Below are positions 10,848-21,687 of a stretch of DNA of 33,325 bases, piece by piece. Position numbers and translations under genes: made by a program. The DNA comes from Hofstenia miamia (taxonomy: Eukaryota; Xenacoelomorpha; Acoela): the NCBI GenBank assembly GCA_004352715.1, contig SCFE01000007.1, forward strand, positions 2,674,830-2,708,154. Direction: 5' to 3'. Position 1 is the stretch's first letter, and each line of letters begins with the position of its first letter. The notes beneath the pieces were generated by a model. That model ran no database searches. It was not told the DNA's origin and saw nothing but the letters and a program-made list of their open reading frames with translations.

Positions 10848-11549
10848 CAGGGTTGTTAAAAAATTAAGCGCACTATTATACTTGATTAAATATTTAAAAA
10901 AAATAAGTGCACTTTCTAATTTGAAAAAATAACATATTGCAATAAGTGCCCTTATTTTAAATATGATTCCTGAGCTATTGTTTACTGCCTAAATTACACA
11001 AATTTTATGCAGAAGCCATAAAAGTAATGACTTTATATATGTGATTTAATTTAAATGCCTCCAATTTAGCTTCAAAATGTGGCCAAACTAAAGTAGGTCA
11101 CTTTCTTTAATTATAGGTTTCAGTGTACTATAGATGTACTTTATATGTATCAAGCATTAAATAAATCCGAATGTCCTAAGCTCTTTAAGTCAAATACAAA
11201 TCTACAATTTCGTTTTTATACTAGCTTATTTTCCAAAGAAACAACCTGAAGTACATTTAATACAAATCCAATATTCATTTGCTTCACACATTGAACTTAA
11301 ATTCGAATCTAAAATTTATTAAAAATTCGTATTTATTAATTTAAAAATGAAATAAATAATTAATACGCGATTTCAAATCAACCATTGTGAAAATCCACAA
11401 TTTACAAGTATATTTAAAATGAAAAAGTGCAAAAGAGTGTAGTGGGTACACTTAACAACTGCACTCATTAGTTTAGTCCAAAATACACTTATTGCACTTA
11501 TTAGTATCTCGCAATTATTTTTGAGGCACTTAATTGTTTAACAGCCCTG
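10848..11549. mobile_element. Non-autonomous hAT-like element, 702 bp
   Basis: The left end CAGGGTTGTTAAAAAATTAA (from 10848) and the complement of the right end (11529-11549) match at 19 of 21 bases, forming terminal inverted repeats that start with CAG as in hAT elements. Inside, short motifs such as AAGTGCACTT, AAGTGCCCTTAT and ACACTTATTGCACTTATT cluster near both ends, as hAT subterminal repeats do. There is no coding capacity. The flanking 8 bases (TGCAAGGG left, TATATAAG right) do not match, so a clean target duplication is missing. The insertion may be old or one flank may have been lost. Confidence 0.65.
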
Positions 11550-12199
11550 TATATAAGATATTTAATGCTAGTTCATATTTATAATAATACAAATGATTCT
11601 TAGAAACAGAATTTCATAGAAATTACATGGCGGAAATTTTTGGAACGCAACAACAATATTCGTATTTGCGTTTCCGCCGTTATGTCACATAATTCTTATT
11701 TAATTTTTTGCAGAATTTCAAATCATTGCTTAGAGATGCATTAGATATTATGTTTTGCGATTTTTGTCGAACTGTCGTGAGGCATTTTTATTACATAACG
11801 AATAATTTACTATGTGTAATTTAATGTTTCTAAGTTTACAGTTTGTGTTTTAATTACTACATTATTTTTCTATGCAGTATGCGTTTTCCAATATATTAGT
11901 TACCTTTGTTCAAGTGCCAATACTGTTAGAATAACATAAATTTAATAGTAATGAGCAAACCTTACATCAAAACCTTTTTGAAATATAAAGTTTTTTGTTT
12001 TTCACGTTAACAACATCGAAATTATTCGATCGGCGATTCTGGCTAATATATTTTCTATAAGATTTTTTCTGTTGATTTGTAAGACATAATACACTGGCTT
12101 TAATCATTTTATATACTAGAGAAACGCATAAGTTTGACAATTTAAAAATTCTAAAAACCTTGTCACCACGAATAGAAACGTGCCGTGCCTAATAATGTT
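11550..12199. other. AT-rich stretch, nothing recognisable
   Basis: Lies between the hAT-like element and the next transposase fragment. No open frame worth naming. Confidence 0.45.
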
Positions 12200-12485
12200 T
12201 TGGAGAAATCGTGCAGGGCCGTGCTTCCAAAAACCAGGTACGTTTGCAGCTCTGGAGTGAGTATGTATAATCCGATGACTTCGGCATGCTTGCTGACTGA
12301 AAAACTGCTCGAAAAGATGTAGCACAAAATTTATTAGGAATATTTTAAATTGCTGCATCAACTTTGTACTTACTTTCATCTTCGAGGGTATGGCCAGTTT
12401 GGAAACGGGTTTGGTAGGGTTGGATCAACCATTTGTAGAGCCAGATGCTGGAAGAGTTCCTTTTAATCGGGTCCTGTCGGGTCAT
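12200..12485 (-). pseudogene. Possible N-terminal transposase fragment
   Basis: The minus strand reads SSSIWLYKWL, then QTRFQTGHTLEDESKYK (about 12450-12365). This resembles the helix-turn-helix start of the same transposase type, where the family shows a 'WY..F.eTGsv' pattern. The next frame, LFEQFFSQQACRSHRI, could correspond to the following helix region. The match is weak and broken, so the assignment is tentative. It would be the 5' part of the relic at 10845-10560. Confidence 0.35.
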
Positions 12486-12888
12486 ATAATCACGTTGAAA
12501 TTAATTACTGCATGATAAGTCATGCATAGCAAAGCATTTAGTTTTCCCACTACTGACTTGCAGATATATTTTCGTGTTTTAGTGACATACTGCCTTTTTT
12601 TCGACAAGGGAAAAGCTTCTCCAATACCTTGAACAATACGAATCACTGTTGATGCTTGCAGTTGTTGTTCTCCTGACAATAAACATGAATAGCTGAAATA
12701 GCACTGTTTCCATTCGATTAATAACACTAACAAATCGCGACGTATACAGAAATAGAATGAAAATATAACATATGTACCATTTTTTAGTTGGTTGGTCAAT
12801 ATAATTTCAATATACATGCAACTCATATACACATATTGCCTACACCTCTTCTATGTAACACAGTATCATTTTCAAACCTTGTACTTAT

Positions 12889-12891
<3 letters not shown>
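12486..12891. other. AT-rich stretch
   Basis: A 116-residue minus-strand frame (12832-12482) overlaps this, but its composition is that of chance AT-rich sequence and no motif is visible. Confidence 0.4.

Positions 12892-12935
<44 letters not shown>
12892..12935. repeat. (TA)n microsatellite
   Basis: A run of about 44 alternating A and T. Confidence 0.95.
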
Positions 12936-12939
<4 letters not shown>

Positions 12940-13628
12940 TACATGATGAAAAATCATATAAACTTTTATATTAAATATATGAATATTTTAAAATTTTTAC
13001 CGTAGTTATTTAGATACTTTGTGCATTTCTAATTTAGAGGATAATGTAATCCTATGTTTTGAAATATATGCCAAGCAATTATTGAAGGATTTAGAACCAT
13101 TGAATATTATATATCCAAAATGATTCTACAGTGAGCTTTAAAGTTTTCGAAGTGTTAACACCTTTAATTACATAGAATCACCTACAAGCAAATATAAAAA
13201 ATAATTCTTTAATTAATTACTAATTCGCAAGTATCGCTCATTAAAAATCACAACTGATTTCGAAAATTAGAAATAGGTTTTTGAAGCTTTTGACATAACT
13301 ACCGAAATTAACTTCTCAGAATTACCCATAAGCACACTTAGAAAAATAGTTTTTAATGGTTTGCACAATTTTAAGTAATTACTAATTAAAATTTTCAACT
13401 GTAGCCTATAATATTAAGATGTAGGAAAGCAATATATTAAGAAAATCAGGATTTCACTAATAATATTTGATTTAGTGTCTCTTTTTTATACTCTGTATTT
13501 TTAGCCTAAGTTGATTTTCAATTCTCGACGGTACACCATTCTCAATCAAATGTTAAGGCATAGTTTAGTTGTTTTCTTTTTTCTATATTTTGTATTAATT
13601 TAGGAAATGGATGCATGATATTGGCAAT
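12936..13628. other. Downstream flank of the LDLa receptor gene
   Basis: AT-rich sequence beyond the proposed polyA signal. No exon or element was recognised. Confidence 0.4.
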
Positions 13629-13634
13629 TTTATT
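13629..13634 (-). terminator. Polyadenylation signal AATAAA for the LDLa receptor gene
   Basis: AATAAA on the minus strand, about 125 bases after the stop codon of exon 4. Position and spacing suit a 3' UTR end. Confidence 0.55.
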
Positions 13635-13758
13635 GTTCAAATAAAAAATTTGACAAATATATTAAGCTAAGGGATAAGTACAATTAATATTTAATGAACA
13701 ATTACATAAATTCAGTCTTTAAAGGTAGTGGACGACAGCAACACACTGAAAGTTTCAT

Positions 13759-13936
13759 TTATTTCCCTCGACGGTTTTTGAAACAATTTAGGATGATTAG
13801 ATTTAGCAATTTTTCTTTGAGCTCTTTAAATAACAGGACGCAAATCATGGGATTTATAATGCTGATGGAGACATAAATCACTTCTGCAACACGAACAAAA
13901 TATACCTCTATCTGCGACAAACTGTAGTCTAACCGC
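13759..13936 (-). CDS. LDLa-7TM receptor, exon 4 (TM7 and C-terminal tail)
   Basis: The exon starts after a pyrimidine-rich acceptor ending TTTCAATTTAG and finishes at a TAA. It enters in phase 2: its first G completes the TGG codon left open by exon 3. It encodes residues 628-685. TM7 spans about 638-661 with SIINPMIC, where NPMIC replaces NPxxY. FKELKEKL then forms the usual amphipathic helix 8, and the short tail ends in KNRRGK. The TM7 and helix 8 pattern, the matching phase and the downstream AATAAA together support this exon. It is too short to stand out as an open frame, and a longer frame on the opposite strand overlaps it. Confidence 0.8.
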
Positions 13937-16900
13937 CTAAATTGAAATATGAAACACGTTTGTATTACAATCGCGTATAAAATGTTCCATTTACACTACT
14001 AACATTTACATTATATAATGTTTAAAACTTTCTTTTGTAAATGATCATATAATTCATCATTATTTGTATTGTGAAATAAATTTGGTGACACAAATGTTTT
14101 AATATTGCTAATGATCCTCTCAAGATAAATTCAATCTATATTGTATGTCATTCAAGATTTCACATGTAAAATAAGGCTAAATAAGAAGGCTTTATTTAGC
14201 AATTTCAAATTAATATTTAAAGTTCTAAATAAACAATTGATTGTCCTGGAACAGTGACTACTCCTATGCATGAGCCAGTAGCAAATAAAAAGCTTAATTA
14301 CAGGTGATATATAATTTAAATAAGCCAATCGAAATTCCCCAAAAAGCTTTTTGCAATATTATGTAAAGCTTAAATGCTCACAATAAACATCATGAATTGG
14401 TAATTGATATTAATTAAATAATATAAACATTGAAATAAGGAAATTATTAAAAATAAACCCTCATTTGCACGTTAATAAAAATGGCTTTATAGCAAAATAT
14501 AACCCTTTTATTACAATATACAGTTTTCAATATTATAGTAATAGTCAATTGAAATGGAAAATAAACAAAACACTTTTCTATGCCTTTCTTGTACAAGACC
14601 TACAATAATTTTGCTCTACTGATGTGTTCTTATTTCTTTATAACGTGAAGGGTACATAGTTTATATTTTTTCAAATCTGAGCTATTTTTAGTCTTGCTCG
14701 TCATATCAATATTTCCATGTTTTCAAGAAAAAACGAGATATTTTTATGTAAATTTATTTTCTTTATAATTTTAAAATTTTTCAAATATTCACCTTCTATA
14801 ATTGAACATTTCCAAGTACTAAAATATACCTACAGAATTTGTAAAGCCATTATATATTTTCATGCACATTGATAAAGTAAATACTGCAAATATATGTTCA
14901 TTTTGAACATAACATTGTTCTTGTTTTGTGCTTTCAGAATAATTGTTGTTGTAGAAATAAAGCACTAAGTGCTAAAAGGGGGAGGGGGCTAAGTCACAAT
15001 TAAGTAATATTGAGAAAAGTAAGAAAATATATTCTGCATAAGTGCATTATTAAAATAAACTACGAATGCTGGTATAATATAATTATATTACGAATTTAAA
15101 TTACTAAAATTTTGTGAAAATAAATATAATCAAATTTCACTTTACTCATACTTTCTATAACGTTATCATGATAAAAAGAGGTAAAGACCATATTTAATTT
15201 AAAAAAAAAAATCATGACTTAATTTATATGTCTATATAATAACTGTATAATGAATAAAACAATAAAACTATCTAGATACGAAAGCTGTTTTAAAAATAGA
15301 GATATCTGTAATTACAACTACTTCTAGGAAAATCCATGATGTGCTGTCATTTTGAAAACAATATGCATTTCTATGAGGTGCCTAATTCTATAACTGTGAA
15401 CTTGATCCCCTTTTCACACTGAAATACTTATCTTGCAATAACATTATTATCATATTGAGTGTTAATGAAAATTACTCTTGGGAACAGCTAAAGGAAGCAG
15501 TTATCTACCATATATAAAAAAATTAAAAAAAATCACCGAAGGGTGCGACTTAACTCCTTCAATTGTTCTTATAAAAAACGTAAAGAACACGATTCAATAT
15601 AAGAGCTTCAGGTTTTTGATTTTTAGCACTGTTTACAATAAATATTTTTTTACAATTTTACCACAGGGGCATGACATTATCACTGCGCCACTGTTGAAAA
15701 GACATGATTACATTTTAGTAATAAATGTTTGATATTTTTAACGAATGAAATCAAGATGAAGTCTTGAGTTTGAGGAAATTTCCCATGAATCACCCTATGT
15801 CACGAGATAAATTAATAACTGACAACTTAAAACTGATCATCTTTCAAATCAGACAATAGGTTCCTAATGTATATCGGTTGAAAATGTTTCTATACATGAT
15901 TTCAACATTCCTTAGTTATTCGATGGACCTTCCTTATAATGGTAACGAGTTCTGTCTACAGAATATCAACTAAGTATGTGCACAGAATAGTAGAGAAACA
16001 AAATTTGCTACATTTGTCAATTTTGCTTTCCAAGCGTCAAATTTCAAAAGTTTTTCCAATTTAAAGGAGATCTATTTTGCTTTTACGAAAACCATATCCA
16101 ACGGATAAAGATGAAATTATTTTAGAAAGACGATAATTGCATTTTGTGCTATAGATTTGAAAAGTATTTTGCAATAATGTAAAGAAGTTGTGCAAATACT
16201 TCGCTTCACACTGAAACTTGAAAAATATTTGAATTGTTTGTAAAGAAAAAAAACTAAAGTTGTCTAAATAATGGAGCATTTTTGGACTTGTTCAAAGATT
16301 TTATGTACCAATTTGTAGCAGATCGATGCCGCTACAAAAAGTTGAATCAGGCACAATGACTGTCTAGACCTCAATAAATTTTTAGACAAATAACTTCTTT
16401 TTAATAAACCACATTCAATCTTTTAAGGCTAGTCGTACACTCAGGGCAAGAAATTCTTACTGTATGGCAATGTACGTGTACCAGGTAAAGTAAAGTAAGG
16501 TTTTTAGTAGACAATTACACAATCACATTTTGTGACCAGGTTGCAACTTTGTCAGTGTATGCACGTACGGACGAATTGCACTTACCTAAAATTAAACACG
16601 TGTAGTGGCGCTAAATTATTCAATGGCACGGGATATAGAAAAATTATATCAGAAAACCGCATGCTGTACACGGTAATGTGCATACGATATTTGCTTCACA
16701 AAGATGTTCTTATTTTAGCTGTTGATATTTTCACTATTGAAGCGTTACTTACATTATGTATTCTTTTCCAATCCTCAGTTTACCATATTTATTCATATCT
16801 ATATCTTTTCATAAATTAGTGTATAATCACTACTTAAAATTGTTTTTGTTGAAAGTATAATTGAGAAGTTTGTGCTTAGCTATCTAATATTATAGAGCCA

Positions 16901-17199
16901 ATAATCATTTTTTCTTCAATTGTCAATAAAATAAAATATATTCTTAATTACTTTCTCTAGCAATTGAATGCATTAAAACAAGTTTTAAACAAATATATTT
17001 ATTAAGTTTTTTCTTATGAGCAATTTCAAATTTTCCTCAGAAGAAATTATAAGAAATTCCAATTTTTATAAATATTCATTAGCTAAGTTCAGTTAAGTGT
17101 ATTAATTAAAATGAAGCAAAGGATATAAGAAATAGTCAATTTACTGTTAAGTTATACTAAGTGGATTTTCGCAAAATACTAAACATTTAAGTAACTTAC
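13937..17199 (-). other. Intron 3 of the LDLa receptor gene (3263 bp)
   Basis: The donor is GTAAGT and the acceptor is TTTAG. The content is AT-rich with no recognised element. A palindrome AGCACTAAGTGCT followed by AAAAGGGGGAGGGGG sits near 14961-14990. The sequence GGTAAAGTAAAGTAAGG at about 16484-16500 resembles GGTAAAGTAAA near 30536. An open frame at 15478-15732 on the plus strand has no recognisable motif. Confidence 0.7.
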
Positions 17200-18293
17200 C
17201 AAGCTAGTTCTTCATATATTCCACTGCTCTCAAAAGGGATGCAAGACTTGCAAGACGATTTTTGTAATATATTACTGCTTACCTCATCAACATTGAAGAC
17301 AAATAATGCAGCTTGGTACATCTTTAGACATTTTACCAGAAAGAGCGGAATACTGAATATCAAATAAACAATGTTACCTGCCAATGCAACTACAGTAATT
17401 CTTCTTTGAAGATGCTGGAGTTTCTTACTAACTCTTGATCGGGAAGTACAAAATACATAAGAGTAGATTGAAAATTGAATACTTATGGGCACAATTATAG
17501 TTGCCAATACTTCGATAAGTGAATTTAAGAAAACTGCTTTTGTTACAATTGATATTGGCACTTTATATGCAACATGAGGATCATGCTTATTCGTTTCAAA
17601 TAATCCAAAAACACAATGTGCATTTAAATCAAATATTACCCATCGCGAGTCATAACTTATAAAATCCCATTTAGATTTTATTGCAAACCAAAAACTCAGA
17701 GCTACATTAGTAATTAGCAATATAACCATTGCTATTACTCTTTTCCAAAAGCTTAGCAGTTTTTTTACTGAATTTGTATATTTTACCAAAATATATCTTT
17801 CTATTGCCAAACAAACTAGGATCATTGGAGAGAGAAATTGATTCAAGCCTCTACTGAAGTTTAGCATTTTGCAGAGGTAAAGATAATCAGGTGGCTGAAA
17901 ATATACTCCATGATTTGCGTAAGTCAATGTTTCTCCAAATAGAAATTCAGGTTGCCAAATTTCCACTATCATAAAAGAAGTTCTTACAACCAAATTTATG
18001 GCATCAATTGTAGTGTTCAGTAACAGAAATAAGTAGTTGATATTCTTATCCCTTATTACATATATTAGAAAAATAATCATGCAGAATATGTTCAAAGGAA
18101 TTCCCAACAAAACCGATGTAACAATTACTAATATGTTTGTAATATTAATCGCCATAAATGTTTCAGTTTCTAGGTACTGGTATTCATACCGCATTGTTTT
18201 GAAAAGCTTTACCCATTCAGAATTACTACATGCCTTCCGAGAAAACCACCGTGGTTTTAAAATAAATGTTTCATAAAATGCATAGTCACCAGC
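17200..18293 (-). CDS. LDLa-7TM receptor, exon 3 (juxtamembrane region and TM1-TM6)
   Basis: Begins after the acceptor ATGATTATTTAG in phase 0 and ends before GTAAGT in phase 2. It encodes residues 263-626 of the assembled receptor. A 50-residue extracellular linker, with NIT glycosylation just before the membrane, leads to TM1 (about 315-342), TM2 (349-372), TM3 (404-428), TM4 (445-467), TM5 (517-543) and TM6 (561-583). Class A marks visible: Asn in GIPLN of TM1, Asp in TTIDAIN of TM2, Cys403 exactly 25 residues before the Arg of ERY (427-429), a partner Cys489 in loop 2, Pro531 in TM5, and Pro578 in FSIP of TM6. The basic third intracellular loop SRSRVSKKLQ suits G-protein coupling. After TM6 comes an unusually long third extracellular loop with the pair CKSC. 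The open frame alone lacks TM7, which exon 4 supplies. An internal ATG exists at residue 296, but the frame is open upstream to the acceptor. Confidence 0.88.
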
Positions 18294-18475
18294 CTAAATA
18301 ATCATTATTACTAATTTTTACTTAATGCTTAGCAATACATATAAAAAGTTTGCTTATGTTGATTACTAGCATCATAAATGCAATATGAGAGTACAATTGT
18401 TGAATTAATAGTATCTATTTACTATGTTCAACGAGATTTGATGTGCAGAGAGTGAAAACATTAGCTTAGCATGCA

Positions 18476-18524
18476 CCCGAACCCGACCCGATCAGAATAT
18501 TCACTCCCTGAAACCGACCCGAAT
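18476..18524. repeat. CCCGAACCCGACCCGA-type motif stretch
   Basis: CCCGAACCCGACCCGATC at 18476-18493, then AAACCGACCCGAATCG at 18511-18526. Such CCCGA repeats are seen at subterminal regions of some hAT-like elements, but no terminal inverted repeat is present here, so it would be a fragment. Confidence 0.35.
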
Positions 18525-18639
18525 CGAAATATAAATATTGTTCGCAATAGTCACCTATTGGATCATTTTCTGATAGCCATTAATTGGCTTTCTCAATTGG
18601 AAGGGTGGCCCGAATCAATGAAAATTGAAAAACTTGATA

Positions 18640-18745
18640 AGAATTTGGTAAGATCTTGCCAAGTTCATACAACTGCGTTGCAAAATTTCCAAAATTCAGC
18701 AAAATCTTGCCAAGATATTAGCAATTTTTACAAGATTTTGCAATG
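18640..18745. repeat. CAAGATCTTG-type palindromic words, block 2
   Basis: TAAGATCTTGCCAAG, GCAAAATCTTGCCAAGAT and ACAAGATTTTGCAATGC occur within about 100 bases, the same vocabulary as at 9040-9215 and 19400-19590. It lies inside intron 2 of the receptor gene. Confidence 0.5.
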
Positions 18746-19399
18746 CAATAATAACACTACTTGACTTTAAAATTCCCTTATAATATAAATAATTACTGTT
18801 TAACCTATTAAACATATTCATCAAACTCTCACTAACTTGCATTGATAAAAGTACAAAGCTTTAAAAGCAACAAGCAATCATGCCTATCGCAGAAATCATA
18901 GCACTGCATGAATGAAAAATGCAGTGGCCATTATTGGTCAAAAATTCAATAACCAACTTACCACTGTTAGTATTGAAATTTCATCATATCAGGAACAATT
19001 ACTATTTCAGAAATATTTATTACATAAATCTGCACAAAATTTATTCGTGTATGTATTTTAACAAGTCGCAAATAATTTTGCACTTTCAAAATTTAAATTA
19101 CATATTGGAATTTTAATTAGATTTAGAAATAATGTTTTTGAAACAACGTAAAAACAATACAGATAATGCGATTTTTCTTAGTTTTTAAGCACTTCGTAAT
19201 TAATACTGCAATTGTGCATAAATTATTTCTATATTAACTTGAATACTCGCAATAACAATCAATAATTAGAAGAAATATTTTATGTCAGACAAATTCGTTG
19301 TGATTTCAATTCAATAAATTCAATAATATTTAATAATAAGGATTTGTGCACTATAACTATAATCTTCAATTAGAAATATTTTTCTGTATTCTAGCAAAA

Positions 19400-19590
19400 C
19401 TTGATAATTTTTTATCAAACGTTTGTCAAGATCTTAGCAAATTAATCTTGTAAAACCTGATAAATGCTTGAAAAATTAATAGCAAAATCTTAGGAATTTC
19501 TGTAAGTTATTCAATATCTTATCAAGTTTTGCAATTTATGAAAGAAATTTCCAAGATCTTACCAATTATTGTAAGTTTAATTGAATAGAG
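19400..19590. repeat. CAAGATCTTG-type palindromic words, block 3
   Basis: GTCAAGATCTTAGC, AATCTTGTAAAACC, GCAAAATCTTAGG, ATCTTATCAAGTTTTGC and CCAAGATCTTACC occur at about 25-40 base spacing. It lies inside intron 2, close to the exon 2 donor. Confidence 0.5.
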
Positions 19591-19696
19591 GGATAACATC
19601 TTTATCTTTTTTAAAGAAACAAGTTTAAAACTCAGAAATATTTTTTCTGAAGGTTCTTTGTTTCATCAAATGCTAAAATATAAATATTCTACTAAC

Positions 19697-19979
19697 CATT
19701 TCGTATGCCTGTGCTTCAAAATTTGTTTTTAACCTCCAGTCGCAAGAATATGGAGTGTTATCACATCCCGCATATTTAGATTCATCACGAACAATTAAAT
19801 CAGAACAATCATCAATGTTGTTGCACAGCTTGGCTAATTCAATACATTTTGAACCACAATTGAATTTACCAGAGTCACCACAACATGAATCTTCATCACT
19901 TGTATCTATAATACCAAGAAAGATGCAATCTCGTTTTCCATCACATATTTGATCTTTGTTTATGCAGAGGCCACTTATG
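19697..19979 (-). CDS. LDLa-7TM receptor, exon 2 (LDLa modules 4 and 5)
   Basis: Flanked by the acceptor TATCTTTTAG and the donor ATG|GTTAGT. It enters in phase 2 and leaves in phase 0, encoding residues 169-262 plus the last base of codon 168. It supplies cysteines 3-6 of LDLa module 4: GLCINKDQICDGKRDC, then the acidic calcium-binding end DTSDEDSC. It then gives the whole of module 5, with FNCGSKCIELAKLC, NNIDDC and RDESKYAGC. The linker after it, TPYSCDWRL, begins the membrane-proximal region. LDLa modules are about 40-residue, six-cysteine, calcium-dependent binding folds on cell-surface proteins. No frame of this exon is open as a long ORF from an ATG, so it is easily missed. A plus-strand frame at 19755-19952 overlaps it. 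Confidence 0.9.
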
Positions 19980-21327
19980 CTAAAAGATACTTAATAACTA
20001 GAGATTTAAATTATGATTATCTGTTTTAAATGTATATGGAATTGATATATACAACTTACAAAAGCTACATGCCATTTCAATCTTTCAACTTTACCTTTGT
20101 TTTCTTACAATTGGTCAAATGGCAAAATAATAATTTCACATTTACAATTTGGAAATTATGATAATATTGCAACTAAGAAAGTAATAGGCTTAGGATCACA
20201 ACACTTAAGCTTGGCAAATAGTCAGAGACATACCATTTTTAAAAAGAGTCCAAAGGCATTGAAATTATATTAATTTACACCAAATTGTAGTAATATTACT
20301 GCCACTCCAGTACAGACTAATTGAGCACAGATGGTGGTACATTGGCGGCCTGCAGGCCATCTTTATCAGTTTTCCAGAAAATTCCTCTTTCCAATTGCGT
20401 AGGTTTGAGACCTGAAATTTTTTATTTTGCTGCATTTTTGCTTCAATCTCAATTGTAGTTTTTGTAATGAAGATATGTAGGATCTTATAAATTTCTGTTA
20501 ATTGAACATTTGTTCCTTAGACTTTAATTTTCTGAGTAAATATTGATTAGGGACACTTATATAACCATAACCCCTTTAGGGCAATAATCAGTGTCATAGG
20601 TGCATCAACATCACTTTGATGTGCTTCATTTTTATTTATCTGACAATTAAGATAAAAATGTGTAAATGTATCCCAAAACAACATTCCAGTGATACTGAAT
20701 CATGGAACACTGAGATATGACGTAACTCATATTCTTGAATTACTTTTTTGGTTTCGGACACCTGCCTTTACAATAGTGATTATCTCTATATGATGATTGT
20801 CAAATAAGTAATGGTTATTCTTTTCCTAACAGTTGAGCCACACTACGTCATTCACTGCAGAGAATTGACTTAGTACACATGGATCTAGTTATTTTATAGT
20901 ATTCTTTATTTTTGTGAATTGCAAATCTATCAGCGTTTCCTTCTTAAATACATCTTGAATTATCAGTTTACTATCTATAAACACCTGTTCTTTGTTATCT
21001 CCTTAAATTAACACTTTTCAATGTTCTCTATAGATTGGAGTTTTCATATTTTGGATGTGTATTTGATCATATTAATGTAATTTATTCCCACGTGCATTTT
21101 AGGTTTCTATTTTTTTACTCTCCAGAGTGTTTCAAAAATTGCAGTGTGCACTAATCTGGGTGGCATGCATAATGAATTTTCTTTAGCCACTATTTCTTCC
21201 AGCATATAAAAATCTGCTCCAATTACACATAACCTAGCTGTACCAACAGTGAACTAATAGTTAATAACAGATTTATTTATCATCTGCGAAAATTTTGTTG
21301 AGCGGCCCTTGTAGTGTAACTTATCAG

Positions 21328-21687
21328 CAGACTTGTCAATGAACTGACATTACCAAGCTCGGCTCGGCACATTCAAATTTTGTGTAAGTTTGGCTCGGCT
21401 CACCACAAAAAATCTTTGAATAAGACTCGCTTTAGCTCGGTATTTTTTTAAAAATATTGTGCTCAAAGAATTTTTTACATAGCTCTTTCTATTATTTAAT
21501 AAACATTTATTAAATAAGATTATAGGAGAGGCATACTAACTGCAAAAAATTAGAAAATCTCCATAATCAAATTAACAAGGCGGAACTATAAACTTGCTTG
21601 CCTAAAATAGGCTCGTTGTATATCAAATACTGTGCTCAAGCTCAGCTCGGCTCGGCTCATTAGAAGATCGGCTCATTGACAAGTCTG
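21328..21687. mobile_element. hAT-type MITE, 360 bp, with perfect TIRs and target duplication
   Basis: The left end CAGACTTGTCAATGA (21328-21342) and right end TCATTGACAAGTCTG (21673-21687) are perfect 15-bp terminal inverted repeats. They are bracketed by identical 8-bp direct repeats CTTATCAG (21320-21327 and 21688-21695), the target site duplication length of the hAT superfamily. Subterminal GGCTCGGCTC words (about 21357-21366, 21402-21412, 21642-21658) give it a local GC-rich signature. There is no coding capacity, so it needs a transposase from elsewhere. It sits inside older retroelement-like sequence within intron 1 of the receptor gene. Confidence 0.93.

Larger units (their letters stand above)
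18294..19696 (-). other. Intron 2 of the LDLa receptor gene (1403 bp)
   Basis: The donor is GTTAGT and the acceptor ends TTTAG. No leucine-rich repeat exon is visible in it. It holds a short GC-richer stretch of CCCGACCCGA words (18476-18524) and two blocks of CTTG/CAAG palindromic words, listed separately. Confidence 0.7.

Noticed and set aside
13694-13876. Plus-strand open frame of 60 codons
   Set aside because: It overlaps the TM7 exon, whose minus-strand reading has a clear NP motif, helix 8 and matching splice phase.
14961-14990. Palindrome AGCACTAAGTGCT followed by a purine run, as a polypurine tract or quadruplex
   Set aside because: No retroelement sequence or LTR is next to it, and two G-runs are not enough for a quadruplex.
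16532-16819. Plus-strand frame ending SYLYLFIN, reminiscent of a TM7 end
   Set aside because: It stops right after FIN with no Pro, is on the opposite strand to both receptors, and has no other receptor features.
17281-17283. Splice donor GAG|GTAAGC as the end of exon 3
   Set aside because: It is a good donor, but phase 0 does not fit the phase-2 TM7 exon; the donor after 17200 does.
19755-19952. Plus-strand open frame of 65 codons
   Set aside because: It is the antisense shadow of exon 2, where the minus strand encodes two LDLa modules.
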